DNA from: Ahaetulla prasina
Lineage: Eukaryota; Chordata; Lepidosauria; Squamata; Colubridae
Assembly: GCF_028640845.1 (NCBI RefSeq)
Contig: NC_080539.1
Span: 369,811,233-369,875,232 of the forward strand
DNA: 64,000 bases
Reading direction: 5' to 3'
Position 1 is the first letter of the stretch, and every line of letters starts with the position of its first letter. This document shows, one piece after another, positions 30,067 to 41,100 of this stretch. A model generated the notes under the pieces. The model was not told where the DNA came from and made no database searches. It worked only from the letters and a program-made list of their open reading frames with translations. The position numbers and the translations under genes are program-made.

Positions 30067-31871
30067 GGGGACGACTTCCGGTATCCAGCGGCAACGGACG
30101 TCTGGAAGGCTTCTCCTGCCTCCAGCGCCCGAATCCGGCCGCCGCCGAGGCCCTCAGGGGCCAGGTGTTCCGAAAAGGACACCTGCCGCACGGACGGCTC
30201 GCCAGGGGTCTCCCAGCCGACATACAGGACTGTGGGGACCGATGCTGGCGCCCCTAGGCTCGGCGGGGTTCGAGGCCACAGGCCGCGCCATTATTTTGGT
30301 CGCCGCCTGGTTGCTGTGCCCGTGACACCGGGCATTGGATTTATAACTGCAGCAGCCTGGTGGTGAACAGGGCACGGAGAAGAATTGAGGAGGAGAAGGA
30401 AGGGAATATCGTAAACGTGAGTGGAGTGCTCCGGAGTGCGGGGGTTTTCTCCCCTGCGGTTGGAAGGAGCACGAGTTATTCTGGAGAGAGGAGAACTTAA
30501 AATAAGAAGATTACCGGTTTTGTGGAGCTCTGGAGAGAAGAGGTGATGGAGAAATTTAGGAGGGAAGGTTTGAGGCCCCTCCTTCTGGGGAACAGTGGTG
30601 GCGTCCAGCTTCCGCCTTCACTATGAGAATTTTGATGACATCACTTCTTCGGCTTCCTGGTTGACTAACTGTACTCTGGACTCGTTGCTCCTGTGAGTGC
30701 CCCTGGTGGATCCGGAGGAAATTACAAGGATACTGTGCCTGCCTGAGGATTTTGTATTTTTTTCCTTAATGGCAAAAGGTCAGAGACCAACTGCTGGAGA
30801 GATGGAGAGAATTTTGGAAAAGTTATCTAATATGGACAAGAAATTGATGAAATAAGAGCAGAAATTGTGACTATCCAAAAGGATTTAAAGGATACTCAAC
30901 AAGTTTCAGCAGAAAACAAGCAGAAAGTGGAAGGTTTGGAGGGTGAGATGCGGGCAGTGCAGAAAGAGAGGAGACGACAGGCAATGCTGTGCTTGGACTA
31001 CAGATGGATAAAATGTCTTATTTCCTTAGGTTTCAAAATTTGGAAGAAGTGGACCAAGAAGACTTGAGAGATGTTGTGACTAAATTGTTGGGAGAATTTC
31101 TTGGGAGAGGTGTTGATTTCATGAATTGGGATGTGGATCGAGTTTATAGAGTTAATGCAAGAATATGCACGCACGCATGCAGTTCCCAGAGAGGTTCATG
31201 TCAAATTTGTGAGAAGAGAGACGAGAGATGAAATTCTTAGAAAACATAGGAGTGGGGCACTGATTTACAGGGGCAGGGAGATAGCCATTCTGAGGCAGAT
31301 TCCCAGACAGGTACGTGAAAAAAGAAAGAAATATTATTTTTTGTCAAGCAAATTGTACCAGAAGGGAGTGGGCTTCAGATGGCTGATGCCAGAGGGATTG
31401 ATGATTTTCCGGGAGGGCATTACGAAGAAATCAGTACAATTATGGAGGCTACGGCCTATGTGGAGGAACACAAAGCCTTCCTGGAATCAGATGACCCAGG
31501 AATTGAAGAAGGGGAGGTTATAGATCATGGGGCTGAAGCGGCTGCCGCTGTTGCGGCCCTGGAGTTGGGTCAGGCTGAACCCAGAGTTCTGAGATCCAAA
31601 ACTAGGAAGTGATAAAGATATTTGGGATTGTGTTGGTTTTCCTTATTCTCTTTTGTACGATATTCTGTTTATTCTTGACTCTTCTTTATTACGTATTTAA
31701 AATTTGCAAACTTAGCTACTTCGTGTCACCTGCTTGCCTTATGGCTGTTGTATGTGTTAAAAAATTTGAGTAAAATTCTTATTTTAGATAAGAAAAATGA
31801 AAATTTACCATACCTGATATGTATTTGTATAAACCTTTTTTGACTAATAAAAACTTTTTGAATAATAAAAA
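30067..31871 (+). mobile_element. ORF1-only L1 element (HAL1-like), full length with 17-bp TSD
   Basis: 1,805 bp inserted in CR1, flanked by perfect AGAACTAAGGAGAAATT copies (30050-30066, 31872-31888). It has about 700 bp of GC-rich 5' UTR, one ORF1 region and about 260 bp of 3' UTR ending TTGAATAATAAAA. No ORF2, endonuclease or RT sequence is present. Because both target duplications are intact, the lack of ORF2 was a property of the inserted copy, not of later deletion across the ends. Confidence 0.82.
30769..31612 (+). pseudogene. L1-type ORF1 protein, frameshifted
   Basis: L1 ORF1p is an RNA-binding trimer with a coiled coil, an RRM and a C-terminal domain. Here ATG at 30769 starts MAKGQRPTAGEMERILEKLS. 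A coiled-coil stretch follows (VTIQKDLKDTQQVSAENKQK), then an RRM-like MSYFLRFQNLEEVDQEDLRD and a CTD with REVHVKFVRRETRDEILRKH and IYRGREIAILRQIPRQVREK. An acidic tail ends LRSKTRK at a TGA (31610-31612). At least three single-base shifts break it. About 281 codons if read through, close to usual ORF1p lengths. Confidence 0.8.
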
Positions 31872-31888
31872 AGAACTAAGGAGAAATT

Positions 31889-32065
31889 TCCTGACAGTTA
31901 GAACAATCAATAAGTGGAACAACTTGCTTGCAGAAGTTGTGAATGCTCCAATACTGGAAATTGTTAAGAAAATGTTGGATAGCCATCTGTCTGAGATGGT
32001 GTAGGGTTTCCTGCCTGGGCAGGGGGTTGGACTAGAAGACCTCCAAGGTCCCTTCCAACTCTGTT
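31889..32065 (+). mobile_element. CR1 LINE, right portion
   Basis: TTCCTGACAGTTAGAACAATC through the terminal ORF and GGACTAGAAGACCTCCAAGG tail; continuation of 29475-30066. Confidence 0.92.
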
Positions 32066-32250
32066 ATTATGAAACATGTGTGCCTCCCCCGCATGGGCTC
32101 TGCCCCCCCCCCCTGCATGCACAGCAGAGGCTCGAACACCAGCTGGCTGGCAGGAGGTGTATCCACACATGTGCAATGCAGCTGGGCTGGGGCGATGGCT
32201 GGCGTGCCTGCAGAGAAGGCCATGTGTGCCATAGGTTCACCATCATGGGC
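32066..32250. mobile_element. H4 hAT-like MITE fragment
   Basis: Ends GTGTGCCATAGGTTCACCAT. Interior CATGTGTGCCTCCCCC and CAGCTGGCTGGC blocks. Left terminus absent. Confidence 0.6.
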
Positions 32251-32319
32251 AGGGGTCTCCAACCTTGGCAACTTTAAGCCTGGTGTACTTCAACTCCCAG
32301 AATTGAATATTTTAGGAGT

Positions 32320-32325
<6 letters not shown>
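32247..32325. mobile_element. FB foldback element, left arm (split by L2)
   Basis: CAGGGGTCTCCAACCTTGGC to CAACTCCCAGAATTG. Its right arm reappears at 35368-35400 (AGGCTTAAAGTTGTCAAGAT, GGAGACCCCTG), so the intervening L2 inserted into this foldback. Confidence 0.8.
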
Positions 32326-32352
<27 letters not shown>

Positions 32353-35300
32353 TTTTAATTTGTATACCGCCCTTCTCCCGAAGGACTCAGGGCGGTGAAC
32401 AGGCAGATAAAATATAAATACACACAGTAATTAAAAACATCCCTTAAAAAACTAATTCAAATGCCCAAAAATGTTAAAAAATGTACTCCCCCGTAAAATA
32501 ACAAAATTTTAAAAACCCATCCAATAAAAATAAAAATCAGGCTAGTCCAGCCATACGAAATAAATAAGTTTTAAGTTCATGCTAAAGGTCCTAAGGTCAG
32601 GTAATTGTCAAGTCCGAGGGAAGCTCGTTCCCAGGGTAGGAGCCCCACAGAGAAGGCCCTCCCTGGGGCCGCCAGTCGACACTGTTTGGCTGACGGCACC
32701 CTGAGGAGTCCCTCTGTGGGAGCGTGCGGACGATGGGAGATAGAAGTCGGCAGTAGGCGGTCCCGTAGATAGCCCGGTCCTAAGCCATGGAGCGCTTTAA
32801 AGGTGGTAACCAATACCTTGAAGCGCACCCGCGAAACAACAGGTAGCCAGTGCAGTCTGGGCAGGATAGGTGTTATGTGGGAGCAACGCCCTCAATAACC
32901 CGCGCAGCTGCATTCTGAACTAGCTGAAGTCTCCGGTGCTCTTCAAGGGAGCCCCATGTAGAGAGCATTGCAGTAGTCCAGGCGAGAGGTAACGAGCATG
33001 AGTGACTGTGCATAAGGCATCCCGGTCCAGGAAGGGACGCAACTGGCGGATCAGGCGAACCTGATAAAATGCTCTCCTGGAGACAGTTGGCAAATGGTCT
33101 TCAAAGGACAACCGACCATCCAGGAGCACGCCCAAGTTGCGTACCTTCTCCATCGGGGCCGATGATTCACCCCCGACAGACAGCCGCATCTGCAGCTGAC
33201 TGTACCGAGGCGCCGGCATCCACAGCCACTCCGTCTTGGAGGGATTAAGTTTGAGCCTGTTCCTCCCCATCCAGACCCGTACGGCTTCCAGACACCGGGA
33301 CAGCACTTCGACAGCTTCACTGGGGTGGCCCGGGGTGGAAAAGTACAGCTGGGTGTCATCAGCGTACAGTTGGTATCTCACCCCAAAGCCACTGATGATC
33401 TCACCCAGCGTTTACATAGATGTTGAACAGGAGGGTGAGAGAATCGACCCCGCGGCACCCCACACATGAGGCACCTTGAGTCGATCTCTGCCCCTGTCAA
33501 CACTGCTCATGCGTCCGATCAGAGAGGTAGGAGGAGAACCACCGATAAACGGTGCCTCCCACTCCCAACCCTCCAACCGGGCGCAGCAGGATACCATGGT
33601 GGTGGGTATCAAAGGCCGCTGAGAGGTCTAATAGGACCAGGGCAGAGGAGTAACCCCTATCCCTGGCCCTCCAGAGATCATCCACCAGTGCGACCAAAGC
33701 AGTCTCCGTACTGTATCCGGGCCGGAAGCCGGACTGAACGGGTCTAGATAGACAGCTTCATCCAGGTACTGGGGTAGCTGACATGCCACCACACTCTCTA
33801 CAACCTTCGCCGTAAGCGAAGATTGAGACTGGCGGTAGTTCCCTAAAACAGCTGGGTCCAGGAAGGCTTGAGGAGGGGTCTCACCACCGCCTCTTTCAAG
33901 GCAGCGGAAAGACCCCCTCCCGCAAAGAAGCATTTGTAATCCCTGAGCCAGCCTCGTGTCACCTCCTGAGTAGCCAGTACTAACCAGGAGGCACGGATCC
34001 AGTAAACATGTGGTGGCTCAGCCTACCCAGCAACCTGTCCATGTCCTCGGAGTCACAGGATCAAAGTCATCCCAAACCACCTCAACAAGACGGGCCTCAG
34101 AACCCTCGCCTGGATCTACCCAATTTTGATCCAATCATCCCGAAGCTGAACGATTTTGTCGATAGATAACCGAACTCCTCGGCACGCCTGTAGGGGTCCT
34201 CCCGCCTCCTGTTGAAGGAGCGAGCGGTCACCCAAACAGGGCGGCGGGCGGTTATCTGCCGACGCAATGAGGGAGGAACGAGAACGCCGCCCCTCATTGC
34301 CACTAGGTAGGTCCTACTATAGGACCTAACTAGTGTCCGTCAGCCTCAGAGCGGCTGGATCTCCAGGCACTCTCTAGGCGCCTTCTCCGCGCTTCATCTC
34401 CCTCAGCCTCGGAGAACCAAGGAGCTGGTTGAGACCGACGCGGGTCAGAGGCCGCAAAGGCACAACACGGTCCAAAGCTCCAGCCGCGCCCGCTCCCAGG
34501 CCGCAACTAGCTCTTCAGTCAGTCGTGGGCCAGGTGTTCGGAAACGGCCCAAGCTCCGCCAGGAACCTCTCCGGTCCATCAGGCGCCTGGGACGGAACCA
34601 ACGCATTGGTTCCGCCTCCCCGCGTGGTGGTAGCGGTCAGAAAGTCTAGGCGAAGGAGAAATGATCTGACCATGACAAAGGTTCAACAACTAAATCATTT
34701 AAAACCAGATCATTAGACCACTGGCCAGAGATAAAAATCAGGTCTAGGGTACCTCCCCGACGTGGTAGGGCCGTCAATTAACTGAATCAGGTCCATGGCC
34801 GTCATGGAAGCCATGAACTCCTGAGCTGCCGAGATGCTACGCCGGCTGATGGCAAATTGAAATCCCCATGACCAACAGTCTGGGGTTTCAACTGCCAACC
34901 CGCCAGCAACTCCAACAGCTCAGGCAGGGCTGTAGTCACGCAGCAAGGAGCCAGGTACGTGATCAACAAGCCCACCTGAGTTCTACGACCCCACTTCACG
35001 AAGAGGATTCACACCCAGCTATCTGAGGCACAGTGGTTTCCCTCGGCTCAAGACTCTCCTTAATGATAACCGCCACCCCTCCACCCCTACCCTGGGCCCT
35101 CGGCTGATGGAATGCTCGGAAACCTGGTGGGCACATCTCCACTAGGGGAACCCCCCCTTCGGTGCCCAGCCAGGTCTCCGTAATGCCCATAACGTCCGCG
35201 GTCCCTTCCTGAATAAGATCTGAAATCAGGGGGGCTTTATTAACCGCGGACCTGGCATTACATAGCATCAGCCGGAGGCCCAGGTCCCGATTACCCTGGC

Positions 35301-35367
35301 CACTCGGGTCACGGGAAATTTCTGGGGGGCCGGAGCACGCAATCGCTCGTAAACAGCTGAAGTCCTC
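32326..35367 (-). mobile_element. L2 LINE, about 3 kb, degenerate
   Basis: Minus-strand order: apurinic endonuclease start ([36 protein letters not shown], about 35385-35000), endonuclease end (34900-34700), RT ([20 protein letters not shown] near 33370), C-terminal ORF (32830-32580), 3' hairpin GTATACCGCCCTTCTCCC and an (ATT)n tail at 32328-32350. Many frame breaks. It extends further 5' than the 54-kb copy. Confidence 0.92.
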
Positions 35368-35399
35368 CAGGCTTAAAGTTGTCAAGATTGGAGACCCCT

Positions 35400-36055
35400 G
35401 ATTATGGATATAGGTAGTTGACTTAGAACCACAACAAATTTTCCATTGCTAAAGCAAGGCTATTGTCTTGAGTGAATCATGCCGTTTATGACCTTATGAT
35501 GGGTAGTTCCAAAATGTGACAAATACAGAAAATTAATATTTGTTACTATACACACTAAATTGATAAGTCTCAATTTAGAACCTAAGTCAAAATATATCGT
35601 CCCGCACAAACTGCTATACTAAAGCAAACCAGAAACGTTGGGTTATTTCATAGAAACGCACCTTTCAAATGACATCTAAAGATTGAACCAACTTACAGTT
35701 AAACGTGTCTACTTTATGATGGCGGTTAATTGAATCGCTGAAGTTGTTAAGTGAATCGTGCAGTCATTAAACAAATCCCAGTTCCCCGCATTGACTTTGT
35801 TTGTCGGAAGCCAGCTGGGAAGGTCGCAAGCATCGATCACAGGATCCTAGGATGCTACAAGTGAATGGTTGTAAATACAGACGCACAAATTGCAATCATT
35901 TGACTAATAGAGATGCAACAAGGGTCGTAAGTGTAAGAACTGGTCATAAGTGCGAGAACCGGTCGTAAGTGCGAGAACCGGTCATCAGTCATTTTTGTTG
36001 TGATTTTGAATGGTTGCCGAATGAATGGTGGTAAGCCGAGGATTACTTGTTAAAT
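35400..36055. mobile_element. Degenerate family T MITE sequence
   Basis: ATATAGGTAGTTGACTTAG at the left and GTGGTAAGCCGAGGATTACT at the right, with GGTCGTAAGTGCGAGAACC repeated two to three times near 35960. About 200 bp in the middle (35500-35700) is not recognisable. Confidence 0.6.
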
Positions 36056-36139
36056 TGGAAACTCAAAACACTAAAAGAAAATAGTGGCAACTCACACCTC
36101 TTACGTTGTGAAATGGAAAATCACAGGGAACTAACCGTG

Positions 36140-36357
36140 AAGTCATGAGAATTCAATTTGAAGTCTGTAGAGATTCTCAGTTCTCCAGGTCACGGTTGTC
36201 CCAAAAGGGCTTTTTCAAGAGGCAACTGGACTCTCTTGTTTTTTCTTCGAAAGACGTTTCCCTTCTCATCCAAGAAGCTTCTTCAGTTCTGACTGGATGG
36301 TGGAGAATGGGAGGATTTATATTCCTTGCAAACAGCTGGTCATTTGCATCCTTTTAG
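36140..36357 (-). mobile_element. Possible Penelope-like element fragment with hammerhead-like core
   Basis: Minus strand contains CTGAAGAAGCTTCTTGGATG then AGAAGGGAAACGTCTTTCG. The GGATGAG ... GAAACGTC spacing resembles the catalytic core of hammerhead motifs in Penelope-like elements. Followed by the AGTCCAGTTGCCTCTTG segment often seen with it. Confidence 0.4.
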
Positions 36358-36432
36358 AGCAGGGGTCTCCAACCTTGGCAACTGCAAGCCTGGTGGACTT
36401 CAACTTCCAGAATTCCCCAGCCAGCTTTGCTG
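36358..36432. mobile_element. FB foldback half-element
   Basis: AGCAGGGGTCTCCAACCTTG to CCAGCCAGCTTTGCTGG, left arm and centre only. Confidence 0.75.
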
Positions 36433-36529
36433 GTTTTAGAAGTTTTAGAAGTCCTTGAAGGTCCTTTTAGAAGGTCTTTGAAGCCCTTGGAGATTTATCT
36501 GTGTCCTCGGGATCACCTGGGTTCCTGCC

Positions 36530-36645
36530 GAAGAGGTTGTAGAAAAAATGCTTTTAAAAGTAACAAAACAAAAAAAAGTTGGCCACGCCCACCATCACAT
36601 TACCCCACCACCACCAAGCCAGGCCCACAGAACCGGTAATAACAA
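36530..36645. mobile_element. H1 hAT MITE fragment
   Basis: AAGAGGTTGTAGAAAAAATGC hairpin module, then GGCCACGCCCACC and CAGAACCGGTAATAAC. Confidence 0.65.
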
Positions 36646-36649
36646 ATTT

Positions 36650-37062
36650 TATAGAATAGAATAGAATTTTATTGGCCAAGTGTGATTGGACACACAAGGA
36701 ATTTGTCTTGGTGCATATGCTCTCAGTGTACATAAAAGAAAAGATACGTTCATCAAGGTACAACACTTACAACACAATTGATGGTCAATATATCAATATA
36801 AATCATAAGGATACAAGCAACAAAGCAAATATTTTCATGGCCCTCTTTTTGACTCGTGCAGTATACAGGTCCTCAATGGAAGGCAGGTTGGTAGCAATTA
36901 TTTTTTCTGCAGTTCTAATTATCCTCTGAAGTCTGTGTTTTTCTTGTTGGGTTGCAGAACCGAACCAGACAGTTATAGAGGTGCAGATGATAGACTCAAT
37001 AATTCCTCTGTAGAAATGAATCAGCAGCTCCTTGGGCAGTTTGAGCTTACTGAGTTATATTT
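36650..37062 (-). mobile_element. ATTCT-LINE 3' end
   Basis: Starts with (AGAAT)n then TTTTATTGGCCAAGTGTGAT. The minus strand continues into the RT C-terminal region (GTCAAAAAGAGGGCCATG, GTCTGGTTCGGTTCTGC). About 130 bp is missing relative to 27555-28010. Confidence 0.9.
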
Positions 37063-37345
37063 CACCCCGGGCCAGAACTTCCATTACTTCCATTACTAAG
37101 CAATATGGTGATCGAGTCTTGCAGGATCTTACAATCTTTTTTTTTTTTTAAACTGCCGTTGTTAAGGGGAATCACAACCGTTGTGCAATGAATACGGCTC
37201 CCTGCGGTGATTTTTGCTTGTGAGGAAGTTCCCTGGAAAGGGTTGCGAACGACAGTTACACAACCTTCAGGGTGTTGCAACTGTGGTAAATGCACACTGG
37301 TTACACAAATGTTGATCACGGGCTGTTGACCTGAAAACGCAAGTT
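37063..37345. mobile_element. Family T-like degenerate segment
   Basis: CATTACTAAGCAATATGGTG, GCAATGAATACGGCTCCC and GACAGTTACACAACC are faint family T matches. Assignment uncertain. Confidence 0.4.
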
Positions 37346-37377
37346 GTTATTTCTGAATTTTTAAATAGATAGGACTC

Positions 37378-37582
37378 AGGGGCGGTGGTGAAATCCAGTT
37401 TTTTTTAACCACCGGTTCTGTGGGTGTGGCTTGGTGGGCGTGGCAAGGGAAGGATACTGCAAAATCTCCATTCCCACCCCACTCTGGGGCCAGCCACAGT
37501 GGTATTTGCCAGTTCTCTGAACTACTCAAAATTTCCGCTCCCGGTTCTCCAGAACCTGCTAGATTTCACCCCTACTCAAGGG
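37378..37582. mobile_element. H1 hAT MITE
   Basis: GGGGCGGTGGTGAAATCCAG to CTAGATTTCACCCCTACTC: inverted ends, with CTGTGGGTGTGGCTTGGTGG inside. Confidence 0.8.
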
Positions 37583-37631
37583 AGAATTACAGATAGCCCT
37601 CTGCAACAATTAGATTCAGAATTTCCATTCA

Positions 37632-37868
37632 CAGAGTAACAAGGTTGGAAGGGATTTTGGAGGTCTTCTAGTCCAACCCCCTGCTCAAGCAGGAGACCCT
37701 GTATCATCTCAGACAAATGGTTGTCCAATCTCTTCTTAAAAGCCTCCAGTGTTGGAGTGCCCATAATTTCTGAAGGCAAGCCGTTCCACTAGTTAATTGT
37801 CCTCACTGTTAGGAAGTTTCTCTTAGTTTTAAGGTTGGATCTCTCCTTGATTAGTTTCCATCCATTGC
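37632..37868 (-). mobile_element. CR1 LINE 3' end
   Basis: Minus-strand terminal ORF (MPSEIMGTPTLEAFKKRLDN) and tail GGACTAGAAGACCTCCAAAA. Confidence 0.9.
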
Positions 37869-38207
37869 TAAGCAGGGCAGTTGTTAATTGGAGTGTGGCA
37901 CCCGATTTTATGACCTGCTTTGCCCTGGTTGTTAAGTGAATCACCGCCGTCCTTTAGCAAATCCAGCTTCTCCACTGACTTTGCCGATTAGAAGATGGCT
38001 GGGAAGGTTAAAATGGCCATCAAGCAATCCTGAGATACCGCAAGAGTTACAAATACCTGGATAGTTGCAGAGCGCCTGACTTGTGATCACATGACTCTGC
38101 AGCCCCTGGCCGTTGTAAGTGTGAGGACCAGTCATTAGTTACGTCAGTGCCATTGTAACTTCGAATGGGTCACTAAACAAACGGCTGTAAATCAAGGACT
38201 ACTTTAC
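37869..38207. mobile_element. Family T MITE, left end missing
   Basis: GTTGTTAAGTGAATCACCGC to GGCTGTAAATCAAGGACTAC. The left terminus is replaced by CR1. Confidence 0.75.
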
Positions 38208-38265
38208 CCTGCAAATCCGGGTTTTGCAGTTTGATCACCCAGCATGCTGTTGTAATTACACCAAT

Positions 38266-38543
38266 CTCAACACTGTCAGACTATTTACTGAATCTGCACT
38301 ACTATTAATCGTTTCATAGTTCCCATCACCAATCTCTTTCCACTTATGACTGTATGACTATAACTTGTTGCTGGCAATCCTTATGATTTATATTGATATA
38401 TTGATCATCAATTGTGTTGTAAATGTTGTACCTTGATGAACGTATCTTTTCTTTTATGTACACTGAGAGCATATGCACCAAGACAAATTCCTTGTGTGTC
38501 CAATCACACTTGGCCAATAAAATTCTATTCTATTCTATTCTAA
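38266..38543 (+). mobile_element. ATTCT-LINE 3' UTR
   Basis: CAACACTGTCAGACTATTTA to CACTTGGCCAATAAAATTC and (ATTCT)3-4. Confidence 0.92.
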
Positions 38544-38814
38544 TTGATGAGGCGGTTGTGCCACTCCAGAAACCATGGTCTATTTAATAAACCATGGTTA
38601 GACACAACCTGACTTTGATCATCTTTGTAAGCTGGATGAGTACCAAGTACCGTCAAAGACGGTACTTGGCTCCCAACACCTTGGGGGACAAAGAAATTAA
38701 AATTTTAAAAAAAACCTCCCCTTGTCTGAGAAACATCAAGAAAAGCTCCCAGCTTTATTGCATTAAATTTATTTCTTAAAAAAAAAAAATCCCAAATACA
38801 TATTTAACACCAGC

Positions 38815-39085
38815 ACAATGCCAATCAGAAACTATTCCGTCCACCTTAAATTGCTTTTCCAAGCCTTGGCTACTACGGGCCGCTGCGGATTGGCTGAACC
38901 AAGGTAGGCAGCCGGCCAATCAGCCGCGTCGGATCCCACACGGGTCTATGACGTCAAAGGTGGGGATGGCTAATCAGGGGAAAGCGACCTAGAAGCTTTG
39001 GGAGGCCTAAGCGGCCGGGCAAGGGAGGGGCACGGAGGGAGCTTCCCCAGCAGAATTGTGGGTAGCGTAGTTTTGGCCTGTAGAA
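38815..39085. promoter_or_regulatory. Promoter-like island with CCAAT boxes, CRE and SBF/ZNF143-like site
   Basis: GC-rich unique sequence with CCAAT or ATTGG at 38821, 38889 and 38916, a perfect TGACGTCA (38949-38956), and minus-strand AACTACGCTACCCACAATTC (39051-39072). The last resembles the SBF/ZNF143 motif of bidirectional promoters. It looks like a housekeeping promoter, but no exon could be found next to it. Confidence 0.45.
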
Positions 39086-39217
39086 GCAAATGTGCCTTTT
39101 TTTGCTGCTGGTTCTTATCAAAGGAGCAAGTTTTCTCACTAGGATAAATTCGCTTGGGTAGGAAAACGAGCATTTATTTGCAGCATTTCAGCTTCCAGAA
39201 TTCCCCAGCCACCATTA

Positions 39218-39252
<35 letters not shown>

Positions 39253-39317
39253 AATCATCATTATCATCATTATCTGTTTATGTATCTATATCTATCTCTC
39301 TTATTGATATCATATCA

Positions 39318-39529
39318 TAAATTCCTTGTGTGTCCAATCACACTTGGCCAATAAAATTCTATTCTATTCTATTCTATTCTATTCTATTCTATTCTATATC
39401 ATATAGAATAGAATAGAATTTTTTATTGGCCAAGTGTGATTGGACACACAAGGAATTTGTCTTGGTGCATATGTTCTCAGTGTACATAAAAGAAAAGATA
39501 CGTTCATCAAGGCACAACATTTACATAAC

Positions 39530-39535
<6 letters not shown>
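39318..39535. mobile_element. Two ATTCT-LINE 3' ends joined tail-to-tail
   Basis: Plus-strand end ATTCCTTGTGTGTCCAATCA with an (ATTCT)n tail to about 39397, then ATATCATAT, then (AGAAT)n and the same 3' end reversed to about 39535. The two form an inverted repeat of about 65-75 bp per arm. Confidence 0.9.
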
Positions 39536-39591
<56 letters not shown>

Positions 39592-39592
39592 A
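39536..39592. repeat. (TATC)n microsatellite
   Basis: About 14 clean TATC units between two ATTCT-LINE fragments. Confidence 0.97.
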
Positions 39593-39595
39593 ATA

Positions 39596-40185
39596 GATTT
39601 TTTTTTTATTGGCCAAGTGTAATTGGACACACAAGGAATTTGTCTTGGTGCATAAGCTCACAGTGTACATAAAAGAAAAGATACATTCGTCAAGAATCAT
39701 AAGGTACAACACTTAGTGATAGTTATAGGCTACAAATAAGCAATCAGGAAACAAGCAGTATCAGTATAAATCATAAGGATACAAGCAACAAAGTTACAGT
39801 CATACAGTCATAAGTGGAAGGAGATGGGTGATGGGAACGCTGAGAAGATTAATAGTAGTGCAGATTTAGTAAATAGTTTGACAGTGTGGAGGGAATTATT
39901 TGTTTAGCAGAGTGATGGCCTTCGGGAAAAACTGTTCTTGTGTCTAGTTGTTCTGGTGTGCAGTGTTCTGTAGTGTCGTTTTGAGGGTAGGAGTTGAAAC
40001 AGTCTATGTCCAGGATGCGAGGGGTCTGTAAATATTTTCACAGCCCTCTTTTTGATTTGTGCAGTATACAGGTCCTCAATGGAAGGCAGGTTGGTAGCAA
40101 TTGTTTTTTCTGCAGTTCTAATTATCCTCTGAAGTCTGTGTCTGTCTTGTTGGGTTGCAGAACCAAACCAGACAGTACCAAATTG
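39596..40185 (-). mobile_element. ATTCT-LINE 3' part
   Basis: Minus-strand RT C-terminus (GTCTGGTTTGGTTCTGCAAC, GTGAAAATATTTACAGACCC) and 3' UTR. Its tail is replaced by a T run and the adjoining (TATC)n. Confidence 0.9.
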
Positions 40186-40195
40186 TCTATCACTA

Positions 40196-40300
40196 TATGA
40201 CTATCTCTCTATCTCTATTTATCTCTCTTATCATCTATCTATCTGTGTCTATCTGTCTCTATCCAGCCAGCCATTCATTCTACTTGTATTTATTTATTTA
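40196..40300. repeat. (TATC)/(TCTG) low-complexity stretch
   Basis: Mixed CTATCTCTCTATCT, TCTATCTGTCTC and TATTTATTTA units. Confidence 0.85.
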
Positions 40301-40304
40301 TTTT

Positions 40305-40395
40305 TATTATTATTTACATTTATATCCCGCCCTTCTCCGAAGACTCAGGGCGGCTTACACTATGTCAAGCAATAGTCTTCATCCATTTGTATATT
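40305..40395 (-). mobile_element. S1 SINE tail fragment
   Basis: ATTTATATCCCGCCCTTCTC to AATAGTCTTCATCCATTTG only. Confidence 0.85.
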
Positions 40396-40419
40396 ATATA
40401 TACTTGTATATATATATAC

Positions 40420-40830
40420 TTGTAGTCCTCGACACAACTGAATCGAAAATTTCCATTGCTAAGCAAGACAATTGTTCAGTGAGTTTTGTCCCATTTTATG
40501 ACCCTTTTTGCCACGGCTGTTAAGCGAATCGCTGTAGTCGTTAAGTTAGTAGCACGGTTGTTCAGTCAATCTGGCTTCCCCATCGATTTTGTAGGTCAGA
40601 AGGTCACAAAACGTGGTCACATGAGCCTGGGACAGCGCAACTGTTCTAAATCCTGTATATGCCAGTTGGCCAAGCGTCTGGATTTTGATCACGTGACCAT
40701 GGGGAATGCTGCAACGGTCGTAAGTGTGAAAAACGGTCATAAGTCATTTTTCAGTGGTAGTGTACCTTCGAATGGTCACCCAACGAATCCAGTCACTAAA
40801 TGCAAGTCAAGGAGTACTGGTACCGTTTTC
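40420..40830. mobile_element. Family T MITE
   Basis: CTTGTAGTCCTCGACACAAC to AAGTCAAGGAGTACTGG with CATGAGCCTGGGACAGCGC inside; reverse orientation relative to 4264. Confidence 0.78.
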
Positions 40831-40845
40831 ATCTGCTGGTGAGCC

Positions 40846-41100
40846 GGTTTAGCTCACGCTGGTAAAGCCTGTTATTAAGAACACAGTAGCCTGCAATTAC
40901 TGCAGGTTCAAGCCCGGCCCAAGGTTGACTCAGCCTTCCATCCTTTATAAGGTAGGTAAAATGAGGACCCAGATTGTTGGGGGGGGCAATAAGTTGACTT
41001 TGTAAAAAATATACAAATAGAATGAGACTATTGCCTTATACACTGTAAGCCACCCTGAGTCTTCGGAGAAGGGCGGGATATAAATGTAAACAACAAAAAA
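40846..41100 (+). mobile_element. S1 SINE, complete
   Basis: Head GGTTTAGCTCACGCTGGTAA, B-box GGTTCAAGCCC, CCTTTATAAGGTAGGTAAAA, and tail CACCCTGAGTCTTCGGAGAA with (A)n. The head differs from other S1 copies. Confidence 0.85.
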
